Shown: in pieces, positions 45,807 to 53,543 of the stretch
Layout of the letters: the number at the start of each line of letters is the position of its first letter
Numbering within the stretch: the first letter of the stretch is position 1
Source of the DNA: M3007 sp041392625
Lineage (GTDB): Bacteria; Bacteroidota; Bacteroidia; Chitinophagales; Saprospiraceae
NCBI GenBank assembly: GCA_041392625.1
Contig: JAWKLR010000018.1
Coordinates: forward strand, 10,862-74,861
DNA length: 64,000 nucleotides
Direction: 5' to 3'
Notes under the pieces: model-generated
Databases searched by the model: none
The model's input: the letters and a program-made list of their open reading frames with translations, nothing else
Told to the model about the DNA's origin: nothing
Program-made: the position numbers and the translations under genes

Positions 45807-46985
45807 TCACATTTTTACAAACCGCCCCATTTGCCAACTACCGGAAATATTGGCCTGAACCGCATACAATCCCGGTGAAAGCCCTGAAACGTCCAGGGAA
45901 GTATTGTTTGATTCCAAAATCAGTCCGCCTCGCAGATCAAATACGCGAACCATCGTGGCACCATCAACCCGAAGCAAGTCGGTCGCCGGATTTGGATAGA
46001 CATTCAAAGCCTGAAAAACCGGATTTTGTGTATTTGAAATGGGATTTACAACAGCATCAATTGCTCTCAATAACGACAAGTGCTTCAGATCCGGGTCCAA
46101 TACATCCTGTCCCAATTCCCACATCATCACGCCAGACAGGTTTTGATCCATAGCCAAATGCACCTTGCTCTGAATCATGGGAATCCCGTTGTAATACCGT
46201 TCATCCACCTGGTCGAGGTAGGCATAGCTGGTATCCAGAGAAACGATGTATCGAAACGTGAAGGAGGTAACGGGCAGATTCGCAAAGTTGTATCCATAAA
46301 ATGGCATTCCCAGGGTCAGGTTCTCTGGTGCAACGCCTTGATTTTGCCAATAGCCAATGCAATCTTCAGCCCACCAATACGGACTGTGCTGACCCGGATT
46401 GCTGGGGTCCCATGGCCCGCGCAAATCATACACCATCATGTTCACCCAATCAAATGCCGCCAAGGCAGCATTGGTGATTTGTGGGTACCGATGTGATCCC
46501 GGTAGTGCTGCAGTGAGCGGGATGCCCAAGGGCTGCAATGCCGCTTTTAAATCCAATACAAATGGGCTGTAATAGCTATCTACGTATTGCCATTCCAAAT
46601 CCACATCCACACCATCTATATCATTTGCCTGTACATAATCCAGGATCAGGTTGATGAATGTAGCCCGATTGGCATCCTGCATCCAGAAATCCCAGGCGGC
46701 GTCCACATCCGGAGCCAAATATCCGCCTGCCAGTGAAATAAAGGCTTCTGCCCCGGCATCGTGAATGGACTGAACAACCGGCTCTATATCATACCCAGAG
46801 GCTGAAATTACTCCATCCATATTGGGGTTGACAAAGGCAATATTGACGTGGGTACACCGTTCCAGTTCCAGGCTAGACAGATTATCAAAGCGATACGTCG
46901 GAAGGTAGCCCACCACCCGAAACGAGGATTGAGCCTGGAGGGAAAAAGAAATAAAAAAAAGAAGGACTGGTAAAAATCGGTTCAT
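45807..46985 (-). CDS. Glycoside hydrolase family 18 protein with T9SS sorting domain
   Basis: A 392-residue secreted enzyme: signal MNRFLPVLLFFISFSLQAQ, catalytic TIM barrel 22-315, T9SS type A domain from LNVYPNPATDLLRV to the end. The GH18 signature DGVDVDLEW (DxxDxDxE, with the catalytic Glu near residue 131) is intact, and FISLAGGY and MMVYDLRGPWD match substrate-binding barrel strands. It should act on chitin or on another GlcNAc polymer. The frame stays open to 47123, but the signal peptide starts at 46985. Convergent with the TonB receptor. Confidence 0.9.
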   Translation of the reverse strand: MNRFLPVLLFFISFSLQAQSSFRVVGYLPTYRFDNLSSLELERCTHVNIAFVNPNMDGVISASGYDIEPVVQSIHDAGAEAFISLAGGYLAPDVDAAWDFWMQDANRATFINLILDYVQANDIDGVDVDLEWQYVDSYYSPFVLDLKAALQPLGIPLTAALPGSHRYPQITNAALAAFDWVNMMVYDLRGPWDPSNPGQHSPYWWAEDCIGYWQNQGVAPENLTLGMPFYGYNFANLPVTSFTFRYIVSLDTSYAYLDQVDERYYNGIPMIQSKVHLAMDQNLSGVMMWELGQDVLDPDLKHLSLLRAIDAVVNPISNTQNPVFQALNVYPNPATDLLRVDGATMVRVFDLRGGLILESNNTSLDVSGLSPGLYAVQANISGSWQMGRFVKM

Positions 46986-47287
46986 CTTGCAGGATTGGTT
47001 TAGAATTTGTCCCAAATTTATACTTGGAATTATGCGCGTGCAGAAAAGCCCTAAAAATAAGATTAATTCGTCATATTTCAGTTGGAAATCCCAAAGGCTA
47101 AAATGAACGAAAGCAGAATCCAAATGTTAAAAGAAAGCTGCTTGGTTGTTGGAAATAGTTACAGGTCGAATAATCCGACAGAACAACCAAAAATGCGGAA
47201 CTTTGCCCTGGAGGGCCATCTGGCCACCTGCTTTACTTATTAATCCAAAACGGTAAGCACCAATTAGTTTCCGGTGGTGCAAGCCTG

Positions 47288-47304
47288 GACTCATAGTATG
47301 AGTC
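47288..47304. promoter_or_regulatory. Perfect 8-bp dyad just before bshA
   Basis: GACTCATA-G-TATGAGTC ends 17 bases before the bshA ATG. It could be a repressor/activator site or a hairpin controlling translation of the bshA-hemC mRNA. The 335-bp gap 46986-47320 otherwise shows no gene. Confidence 0.4.
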
Positions 47305-47320
47305 TGACACCTGGAATGTT

Positions 47321-48463
47321 ATGAAAATAGGAATAGTTTGCTATCCAACCTACGGTGGTTCGGGCGTTGTCGCTACCGAATTAGGCCTGGGTTTGGCACG
47401 ACGTGGGCACGAAGTCCACTTCATTACGTACCGCCGGCCGGTTCGCCTGGCGCATTTTCACGAAAATGTGTTTTACCATGAAGTAGATAATGAGGATTAC
47501 CCTCTTTTTGAATACCCGCCCTACGATACCGCATTGGCATCTACCATCGTAGATGTAGTGAAATACCAAAACCTGGATATCCTGCATGTTCATTACGCTA
47601 TTCCACATGCTGCGGTAGCCTATATGGCGAAAAAAATCCTGCTTCAGGAGGGTCGTTACCTTCCGGTAATCACCACCCTGCACGGCACCGATATTACCCT
47701 GGTTGGGAACAACCGAACCTTCGCTCCGGTCGTGGCATTCAGTATCAACAAAAGCGATGGGGTTACGGCTGTATCAGAAAGCCTGAAAAAAGACACGCTC
47801 AGTCAATTCGATATCAAGCAAGACATTGAAGTGATTTACAACTTCATTGATTTCGAGCGTTTCCGAAAACTGGACAAAGAGCATTTTAAAAAAATCATCG
47901 CCCCGGATGGCGAACGCATCATAGCACACACCTCCAACTTCAGGAAGGTAAAACGGGTGGAGGACGTGGTTCATATTTTCAAACGAATCCACGATAAAAT
48001 CCCATCCAAGTTGCTCATGATTGGCGACGGTCCCGAGCGCCCCAATGCCGAACGGCTTTGCCGGGAGCTGGGAATTTGTCAGGATGTGCGCTACCTGGGC
48101 AAACAGGATGCAATCGAAGAATTGCTCGCCATCTGTGATCTTTTCATCATCCCGTCTGAGAATGAGAGTTTCGGACTTTCAGCACTTGAAGCAATGGCCT
48201 GCGGTGTACCCGTTATTTCGAGCAACAGCGGGGGCCTTCCGGAGGTCAATATCCACGGAGAAACCGGCTTCCTCAGTTCGCCCGGAAATATCGAGGACAT
48301 GGCAAAACATTCCATTGAACTGCTGGGAAATGAGGAAAAATTGCAGCAATTTCGCGCCAAAGCGGTAGAACAAGCCAAACGATTCGATTTGAACAATGTT
48401 CTGCCACATTACGAGGCCTATTACCAGGCCATTATGGAAAAAAGTGCTTTAAAAGTCGATTGA
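47321..48463 (+). CDS. bshA: N-acetyl-alpha-D-glucosaminyl L-malate synthase BshA
   Basis: A 380-residue GT4 glycosyltransferase that makes GlcNAc-malate, the first step of bacillithiol synthesis. KIGIVCYPTYGGSGVVATELG is the BshA N-terminal signature (core PTYGGSGVVATELG), followed by HVHYAIPHA, TTLHGTDITLVG and the GT4 C-terminal motifs IPSENESFGLSALEAMACGVPV. Length is typical. bshB and bshC are not in the window. The stop TGA shares one base with the ATG of hemC, so the two are translationally coupled. Confidence 0.95.
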   Translation: MKIGIVCYPTYGGSGVVATELGLGLARRGHEVHFITYRRPVRLAHFHENVFYHEVDNEDYPLFEYPPYDTALASTIVDVVKYQNLDILHVHYAIPHAAVAYMAKKILLQEGRYLPVITTLHGTDITLVGNNRTFAPVVAFSINKSDGVTAVSESLKKDTLSQFDIKQDIEVIYNFIDFERFRKLDKEHFKKIIAPDGERIIAHTSNFRKVKRVEDVVHIFKRIHDKIPSKLLMIGDGPERPNAERLCRELGICQDVRYLGKQDAIEELLAICDLFIIPSENESFGLSALEAMACGVPVISSNSGGLPEVNIHGETGFLSSPGNIEDMAKHSIELLGNEEKLQQFRAKAVEQAKRFDLNNVLPHYEAYYQAIMEKSALKVD

Positions 48464-49344
48464 TGTTACGAATTGGAACCCGCGGAAGCAAACTCGCCCT
48501 CTGGCAAGCTCATTACACACAGGATGCATTGACCCAACTGGGCATTGAAAGTGAATTGGTGATCATCAAAACCCAGGGAGACCGAATCCAGGATATTGGT
48601 TTTGATAAAATGGAAGGCAAAGGTTTTTTTACAAAAGAAATTGAAGAACACCTCCTTCGGGGCGAAATTGATTTGGCGGTCCACTCCATGAAAGACATGC
48701 CAACGTCTCAGCCAGACGGACTCTGCCTGACCGCAGTTTCCTACCGCGACAAGGCCCACGACTTATTGCTTATTCGTCCGGAAAGCACGGACAACAGCCA
48801 GGTGTTTAAAATCAAACAAAATGCCGTCGTTGGCACCTCTGCAGCCCGACGAAAAGCACAAATAAAAGACTTTCGGCCAGATGTCGAAATCAAAGACCTG
48901 CGCGGCAATGTACCTACGCGGGTAGATAAACTTCGGGAAGGACAATACGATGCAATCTTTGTCGCCGCAGCCGGTACCAACCGACTTCAGTTAGACCTCA
49001 GCGACCTGATTGTGGTGGAACTCAATCCCCGTGAATTTATACCGGCACCAGCTCAGGGCGTACTTACCTGGCAAACCAATGCCAATGATATTCCCACCCG
49101 AAAGGTGCTCCAAAAACTGCATCAATCCAGTGTAGCGGTCTGCACCAACATCGAGCGGACGGTACTCCAGAAAATGGACGGTGGCTGTCAAATGCCCCTC
49201 GGAGTGTATTGTGAACGCGATGCCGATGGGAATTTCCATGCATTTGCAGCCTGCGAACGCAACGGAAAAATGATTCGCAGCCGCCATTCTCAAAACACCG
49301 TACACGGGCTGGCCGACCGGATTCTCCGCGATTTATTGGTTTGA
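48463..49344 (+). CDS. hemC: Porphobilinogen deaminase (hydroxymethylbilane synthase)
   Basis: A 293-residue cytosolic enzyme joining four porphobilinogens into hydroxymethylbilane for haem synthesis. LRIGTRGSKLALWQAH, KTQGDRIQD, FTKEIEEHLLRGEIDLAVHSMKD, GTSAARRKAQ, and the dipyrromethane-cofactor Cys in KMDGGCQMPLGVYC are present. The ATG at 48463 overlaps the bshA stop (TGATG). Its last 12 bases overlap the convergent end of psuG. Confidence 0.95.
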   Translation: MLRIGTRGSKLALWQAHYTQDALTQLGIESELVIIKTQGDRIQDIGFDKMEGKGFFTKEIEEHLLRGEIDLAVHSMKDMPTSQPDGLCLTAVSYRDKAHDLLLIRPESTDNSQVFKIKQNAVVGTSAARRKAQIKDFRPDVEIKDLRGNVPTRVDKLREGQYDAIFVAAAGTNRLQLDLSDLIVVELNPREFIPAPAQGVLTWQTNANDIPTRKVLQKLHQSSVAVCTNIERTVLQKMDGGCQMPLGVYCERDADGNFHAFAACERNGKMIRSRHSQNTVHGLADRILRDLLV

Positions 49345-50259
49345 TTTCTCCCGCGCAAAAGCCAGTGCGACCTGCGCTCCCAGGCGGACGTTGTTCAGAG
49401 CAAGCGCACAGTTGGCATCCAGGCTTTTTCCCGAAGTAAGCTGTTCTATTTTGCTCAACAGAAACGGTGTAAGTCGTTTCCCTTTTATTCCATTGGACTG
49501 GGCAAGGTCCAAGGCTTCTGAAATGGTCTGCTCAATGGCATCAGATTCAATGGCGTGGGCATGAGGGATTGGATTTGCAATCAAAACACCTCCACCAGGA
49601 TCAAGGGCCCATTGGGTGTGTAAAAAGCGGGCCAGCTCCTCCGGTGTATCCAGCCGGTGTTCCAGGCCATGCCCACTGCATCGCGAATAAAATGCAGGAA
49701 ACTCATTGGTTTGATATCCGATAACCGGAACTCCCATGGTTTCGAGATATTCCAGGGTCAGACCCAAATCCAGGATGGCTTTTGCGCCTGCACTGATGAC
49801 AGCAACGGGCGTCCGTGAGAGTTCCTGCAAGTCGGCTGAGACATCCATGGTCTCTGCTGCTCCGCGATGCGCACCACCAATCCCACCAGTCGAGAATATC
49901 CGGATTCCTGCATGGGCTGCAACCATCATGGTGGATGCCACGGTGGTTGCCCCATTCAACCCCTGGCTGAGTGCATAAGCCATATCGCGCCGACTGAGTT
50001 TTGGTACATCCGGTCCATTTTGCGCAAACCATTGGAGTTCGCTTTCGCTCAGGCCTGCATGCATTTTCCCATTCAACACGGCGCAGGTAGCGGGAACAAC
50101 CCCTTCCGCCCGTGCAGCAGCTTCTAGTTCCCGGGCCAACTCCAGGTTTCTGGGGTAGGGCATGCCGTGAGCGATGATGGTGCTTTCCAGTGCAAGGACA
50201 GCCTCACCGGCAGACAGGGCCCGAGCCACTTCTTCAGAAAGGACTGGTTTCATATGCAT
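49333..50259 (-). CDS. psuG: Pseudouridine-5'-phosphate glycosidase
   Basis: A 308-residue enzyme breaking the C-C bond of pseudouridine 5'-phosphate to uracil and ribose 5-phosphate. ALESTIIAHGMPYPRNLELA, GLNGATTVASTMMVAAHAGI, FSTGGIGGAHRG, VISAGAKAILDLGLTLEYLE, TNEFPAFYSR and ANPIPHAHAI are the family's active-site segments, including the Lys of the Schiff-base mechanism. No pseudouridine kinase psuK is adjacent. The second Met at 50253 is an equally possible start. It lies 15 bp after the phosphatase gene and is probably in its operon. Confidence 0.93.
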   Translation of the reverse strand: MHMKPVLSEEVARALSAGEAVLALESTIIAHGMPYPRNLELARELEAAARAEGVVPATCAVLNGKMHAGLSESELQWFAQNGPDVPKLSRRDMAYALSQGLNGATTVASTMMVAAHAGIRIFSTGGIGGAHRGAAETMDVSADLQELSRTPVAVISAGAKAILDLGLTLEYLETMGVPVIGYQTNEFPAFYSRCSGHGLEHRLDTPEELARFLHTQWALDPGGGVLIANPIPHAHAIESDAIEQTISEALDLAQSNGIKGKRLTPFLLSKIEQLTSGKSLDANCALALNNVRLGAQVALAFAREKSNQ

Positions 50260-50274
50260 GTATTTTTCAGGTCA

Positions 50275-51921
50275 TCAATCCCAAAACCCATCCAGCACCT
50301 TTCCGCTGCTGCCATTTGGTTCCATAATGCGCAGCATGGCCGCCAGCGTTGGAGCAATATCCACAATGGTTACAGGCTTCACGTTCCACCCCTTTTTGAT
50401 ATGCCAACCGTACCAGATCAAGGGCACGTGGGTGTCGTAGCTATAGCCGCTGGAGTGTGTGGTTCCGGCTTTTCCATAGTATTTAAAATCCGAGTTCCAG
50501 GCTGGCTCCAGGAGGAATACCACATCCCCGGTTCGCTTAGGATGAATAGACCGCCGGATGAGTGCACTGTGCGGGTATTCAGCCGGCAGCATCATAGCCT
50601 CTTCAACGCTGAATGCGCCATAGACTCCATCTTGTTTTTTAATAAAATCAACGGCGATTTGACAGGCTTTTTCTTTTGTCAACTTGGACTTTGCCAGTTG
50701 CTCATAGTTAAACCAAACATGTTGATTTTTTACCCAGTGAATGTATGTTCCGGGCAGGCTTGTACGGGCAGAAAACAAACTATCCAGGGATGTCTGAAGT
50801 TTGCGCTGTGAAAACGAACCGGCCGGTATATCCAGGTCGGTCATGTGCCGACAGGTTTCTGCTGCCCCGTGATCGGCAGTTAAAAACACCAGGACATTTT
50901 CCTTTCCAAGCGTGTTATCCAGGTATTTTAGCAGGCGGGCCAGTTCCTCATCCAGACGGAGGTAGGTATCCTGGGTTTCTTCGGCGTGAATGCCGAAACG
51001 GTGTCCGCAATAATCGGTTGATGAAAAGGAAAGGCATAGAAAATCAGTAGCAGTTGACTTACCCAACTTTAGCGTTTCCAATGCATGCAGCGCAAAATCC
51101 ATGGTAAAACTGTTTCCGAATGGGGTCTCTCGCAGGTCTGCATAGTTTCCTTTGGTTGTTACCATAGCAGGCAGATCGTAAGGAAAGCGGCCATCTGTAT
51201 TGGGAGACAGTCTTTTTTCGTACTCATCCCACCCCGGAAAACTGGGTTTGTAGGCAGTTTTAGGCGCCATTGGGTACCAGGGCTTTGCCATGTATTGAGC
51301 GCTTAGTCCTTTGTCATTGAACTCCTGAACCCAACCAGGCAGTTGGAGTGAATCCTGGTAGTAGGTTGAAGTAACCCAGTTGCCTGTTTCATCATCAAAC
51401 CAAAAACAACCATTGGGTATGTGTCCGGCAGGCAGGATACTGCCCCGGTCTTTCAGGCATATGGCATACACCCTGGATTCCATGGCATTGGACAAGCGCA
51501 ATTCATCCGTAATAGTCGTCGTCAGCAGCACCCTTGGCGAATGCATTCCATACTTGCTGGTAGTACCAACAGATTGCACCGTGGTATCCTTGGTTACATA
51601 GCGTTTCCGTCCCCAGGAGCGGTCGTACCAATCATTCCCGACAATCCCGTGCAAGGATGGGTAAGCCCCGGTGTAAATGGCTGCATGCCCCGGAGCAGTA
51701 TAGGTGGGCACATAGTCAAAATGTGTGTTTTCACACGATTGCCCCTCCCTCAGTAGTCGCTTAAATCCGTCGTTTCCATATTGGTCGTAATAGCGGTACA
51801 AATAATCGTAGCGCATTTGATCCACTACAATACCTACCACCAGTTTAGGGCGGGATACCTGAGCGTATGAAATGGAAATAAAACTAAGTATAAGAGCGAG
51901 TGTGCTAACTACCTTCTGCAT
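50275..51921 (-). CDS. Alkaline phosphatase family protein (PafA/nucleotide phosphodiesterase type)
   Basis: A 548-residue secreted metallohydrolase. Signal peptide ends SISYAQ; VVGIVVDQMRYDYLYRYYD holds the first metal Asp, VPTYTAPGHAAIYTG the nucleophile Thr, SFSSTDYCGHRFGIHAEE and FLTADHGAAE the remaining Asp/His ligands. This is the calcium- or zinc-type PafA-like phosphatase of Bacteroidota, acting on phosphate monoesters or diesters outside the cytoplasm. Its cotranscription with psuG suggests use of nucleotides or RNA breakdown products, an inference. Confidence 0.88.
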   Translation of the reverse strand: MQKVVSTLALILSFISISYAQVSRPKLVVGIVVDQMRYDYLYRYYDQYGNDGFKRLLREGQSCENTHFDYVPTYTAPGHAAIYTGAYPSLHGIVGNDWYDRSWGRKRYVTKDTTVQSVGTTSKYGMHSPRVLLTTTITDELRLSNAMESRVYAICLKDRGSILPAGHIPNGCFWFDDETGNWVTSTYYQDSLQLPGWVQEFNDKGLSAQYMAKPWYPMAPKTAYKPSFPGWDEYEKRLSPNTDGRFPYDLPAMVTTKGNYADLRETPFGNSFTMDFALHALETLKLGKSTATDFLCLSFSSTDYCGHRFGIHAEETQDTYLRLDEELARLLKYLDNTLGKENVLVFLTADHGAAETCRHMTDLDIPAGSFSQRKLQTSLDSLFSARTSLPGTYIHWVKNQHVWFNYEQLAKSKLTKEKACQIAVDFIKKQDGVYGAFSVEEAMMLPAEYPHSALIRRSIHPKRTGDVVFLLEPAWNSDFKYYGKAGTTHSSGYSYDTHVPLIWYGWHIKKGWNVKPVTIVDIAPTLAAMLRIMEPNGSSGKVLDGFWD

Positions 51922-51992
51922 GGTGCGTGCTGTTTATTAGGTGGGCTTCCGAGATCGCTTCAAAATTCTATGAAGCAGAACAAATATCGCCG

Positions 51993-52000
51993 CAAAAGTA
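51993..52000 (-). promoter_or_regulatory. -7 element (TACTTTTG) for the phosphatase-psuG operon
   Basis: TAnnTTTG consensus on the minus strand 72 bases before the ATG. No clear -33 box was found. Confidence 0.4.
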
Positions 52001-52049
52001 CAGCGTATTAATTTCTCAGACCGGAACAGCAGGTAAAATGTGTGTAAAC

Positions 52050-52129
52050 TAGTGGTAAGTAGTAAGTAGTAAGTGGCCAGAAGACTTACCACTTACCACT
52101 TACCACTTACTACTTATCACTTACCACTA
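52050..52129. repeat. Long inverted repeat made of agtaagt-type units
   Basis: Arms 52050-52076 and 52103-52129 are 27 bases with two mismatches, built from repeated gtaagtagt units; the loop itself carries more acttacc copies. It lies between the divergent phosphatase and adaptor genes (gap 51922-52240). It is built like the inverted repeat at 31099. Confidence 0.75.
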
Positions 52130-52189
52130 ATAATCAATTAAAGTACAATTTGTTCTGGGCACTTCGACGGTTTAAAACAATGCATTGCG

Positions 52190-52197
52190 TACTTTTG
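52190..52197 (+). promoter_or_regulatory. -7 element (TACTTTTG) for the adaptor gene
   Basis: TAnnTTTG consensus 44 bases before the ATG at 52241. Confidence 0.4.
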
Positions 52198-52240
52198 CAC
52201 ATATTTTAGGTTCGAACGGGCCGCTTGATTGATAAAAGTG

Positions 52241-53335
52241 ATGATTTTGAAAAAAAATATCTACCTCTGGGTCTTTTTGATTGCATGTGTTGCATTTGCA
52301 GGCTGGAAGTTATACACCAATAAAATGCGCATCAACGAAGAAGCGCAGCTTTCGCAAATTGGTCGTGCCTTTGTGCCGGTGGAAGCCGTGCACCCGCAGA
52401 TGGAAACCCTGTCGCAGGAACTGGAGACAGACGGAATTTTCCTTCCGGCAAAAGAGATGTTTGTAATTTCAGAAACAGCGGGCCGGGTAATCGAGGTGTT
52501 CAAAAATAAGGGTGAGTGGGTAAAAGAAGGAGAAACCATTGCAAAAGTGGATGATGAACTGTTAAGCATTGAACTTGAGGCTACTCAGGCCAATATTGCC
52601 AAACTGCGCAAAGACAAAGAACGCCTGGGAAATCTGATTGAAGGAGATGCCGCACCTAAAAACAAAATTGAGGACATTGAACTCGGCCTTCTGGCTGCCG
52701 AAGCCAAAGAAAAAGGACTGAAAAAGCAAATTGCCAATACCTTCATTAAGGCCCCGATGACGGGTACCATGGGCCTGCGATTCATTGAGCGTGGGAGTGT
52801 GATTGGTCCTGGAATTCAAGTTGCTCAAATCACCAATCTGGAGAAACTATTCCTTATGGTGAAAGTTACTGAGCGCGATATCCTTAGGCTACAAAAAGGA
52901 CTTGGCGTGACCGTTTACGCCGATGTATACCCGGAGCGCCCCATTCAGGGAAGAATCACCAACATCGGCCTGCGTGCGGATAACGCATTCAATTATGATG
53001 TGGAAATCGAAGTTCCCAATCTGAAAGGAAAGCCACTCCGTGCCGGTATGCATGCCAAGGCCATCTTTGTTTTTGATGGAAACAGAAAAGGCCTGACGCT
53101 CCCCCGACGCGCCATTGCAGGCAGTTTGCAGGATGCAAAGGTTTTTGTGATCCAGGATTCAGTAGCCCGTTTGCGGCCTGTAAGTCTCGGAATTGCATCC
53201 GGTGTCAAGGTAGAAGTGATGAGCGGATTAACGGAAGAAGACCAGGTAGTTCTTACAGGCCACGTAAACCTCAGCAACGGAACCCGTGTAGAAGTAGTAA
53301 GCCTGGATGGCGAATCAACCGTGTTGAAAAACTAG
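52241..53335 (+). CDS. HlyD/RND-type periplasmic adaptor protein
   Basis: A 364-residue membrane-fusion protein: one N-terminal membrane helix (MILKKNIYLWVFLIACVAFAGW), biotinyl-lipoyl halves around GRVIEVFKNKGEWVKEGETIAKVD and FIKAPMTGTMGLRFIERG, an alpha-hairpin between them (about 105-155), and a beta-barrel part VYPERPIQGRITNIG. Such adaptors link inner-membrane pumps to TolC-type exit ducts. No pump or TolC gene is adjacent, so it may serve a pump elsewhere. Start TTG at 52229 is possible, but ATG at 52241 begins the helix. Confidence 0.87.
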   Translation: MILKKNIYLWVFLIACVAFAGWKLYTNKMRINEEAQLSQIGRAFVPVEAVHPQMETLSQELETDGIFLPAKEMFVISETAGRVIEVFKNKGEWVKEGETIAKVDDELLSIELEATQANIAKLRKDKERLGNLIEGDAAPKNKIEDIELGLLAAEAKEKGLKKQIANTFIKAPMTGTMGLRFIERGSVIGPGIQVAQITNLEKLFLMVKVTERDILRLQKGLGVTVYADVYPERPIQGRITNIGLRADNAFNYDVEIEVPNLKGKPLRAGMHAKAIFVFDGNRKGLTLPRRAIAGSLQDAKVFVIQDSVARLRPVSLGIASGVKVEVMSGLTEEDQVVLTGHVNLSNGTRVEVVSLDGESTVLKN

Positions 53336-53543
53336 CCAAGCCCCATAAAATACACCTAGCCAGACCCGCCACAACTAAACTTCTGGAGCAAATAAACCCG
53401 GAAGCACCTTTCGTGCACATCATGCCCTGATCAAGCGCGACCAAAAAAATTAGCACGCGGATACAACAAACTCCGCACACATGGAATCTGTTTGACAGAC
53501 CCCCGGCTAGCTATTTTTTTTAACAACATAAAACGCACAATCT

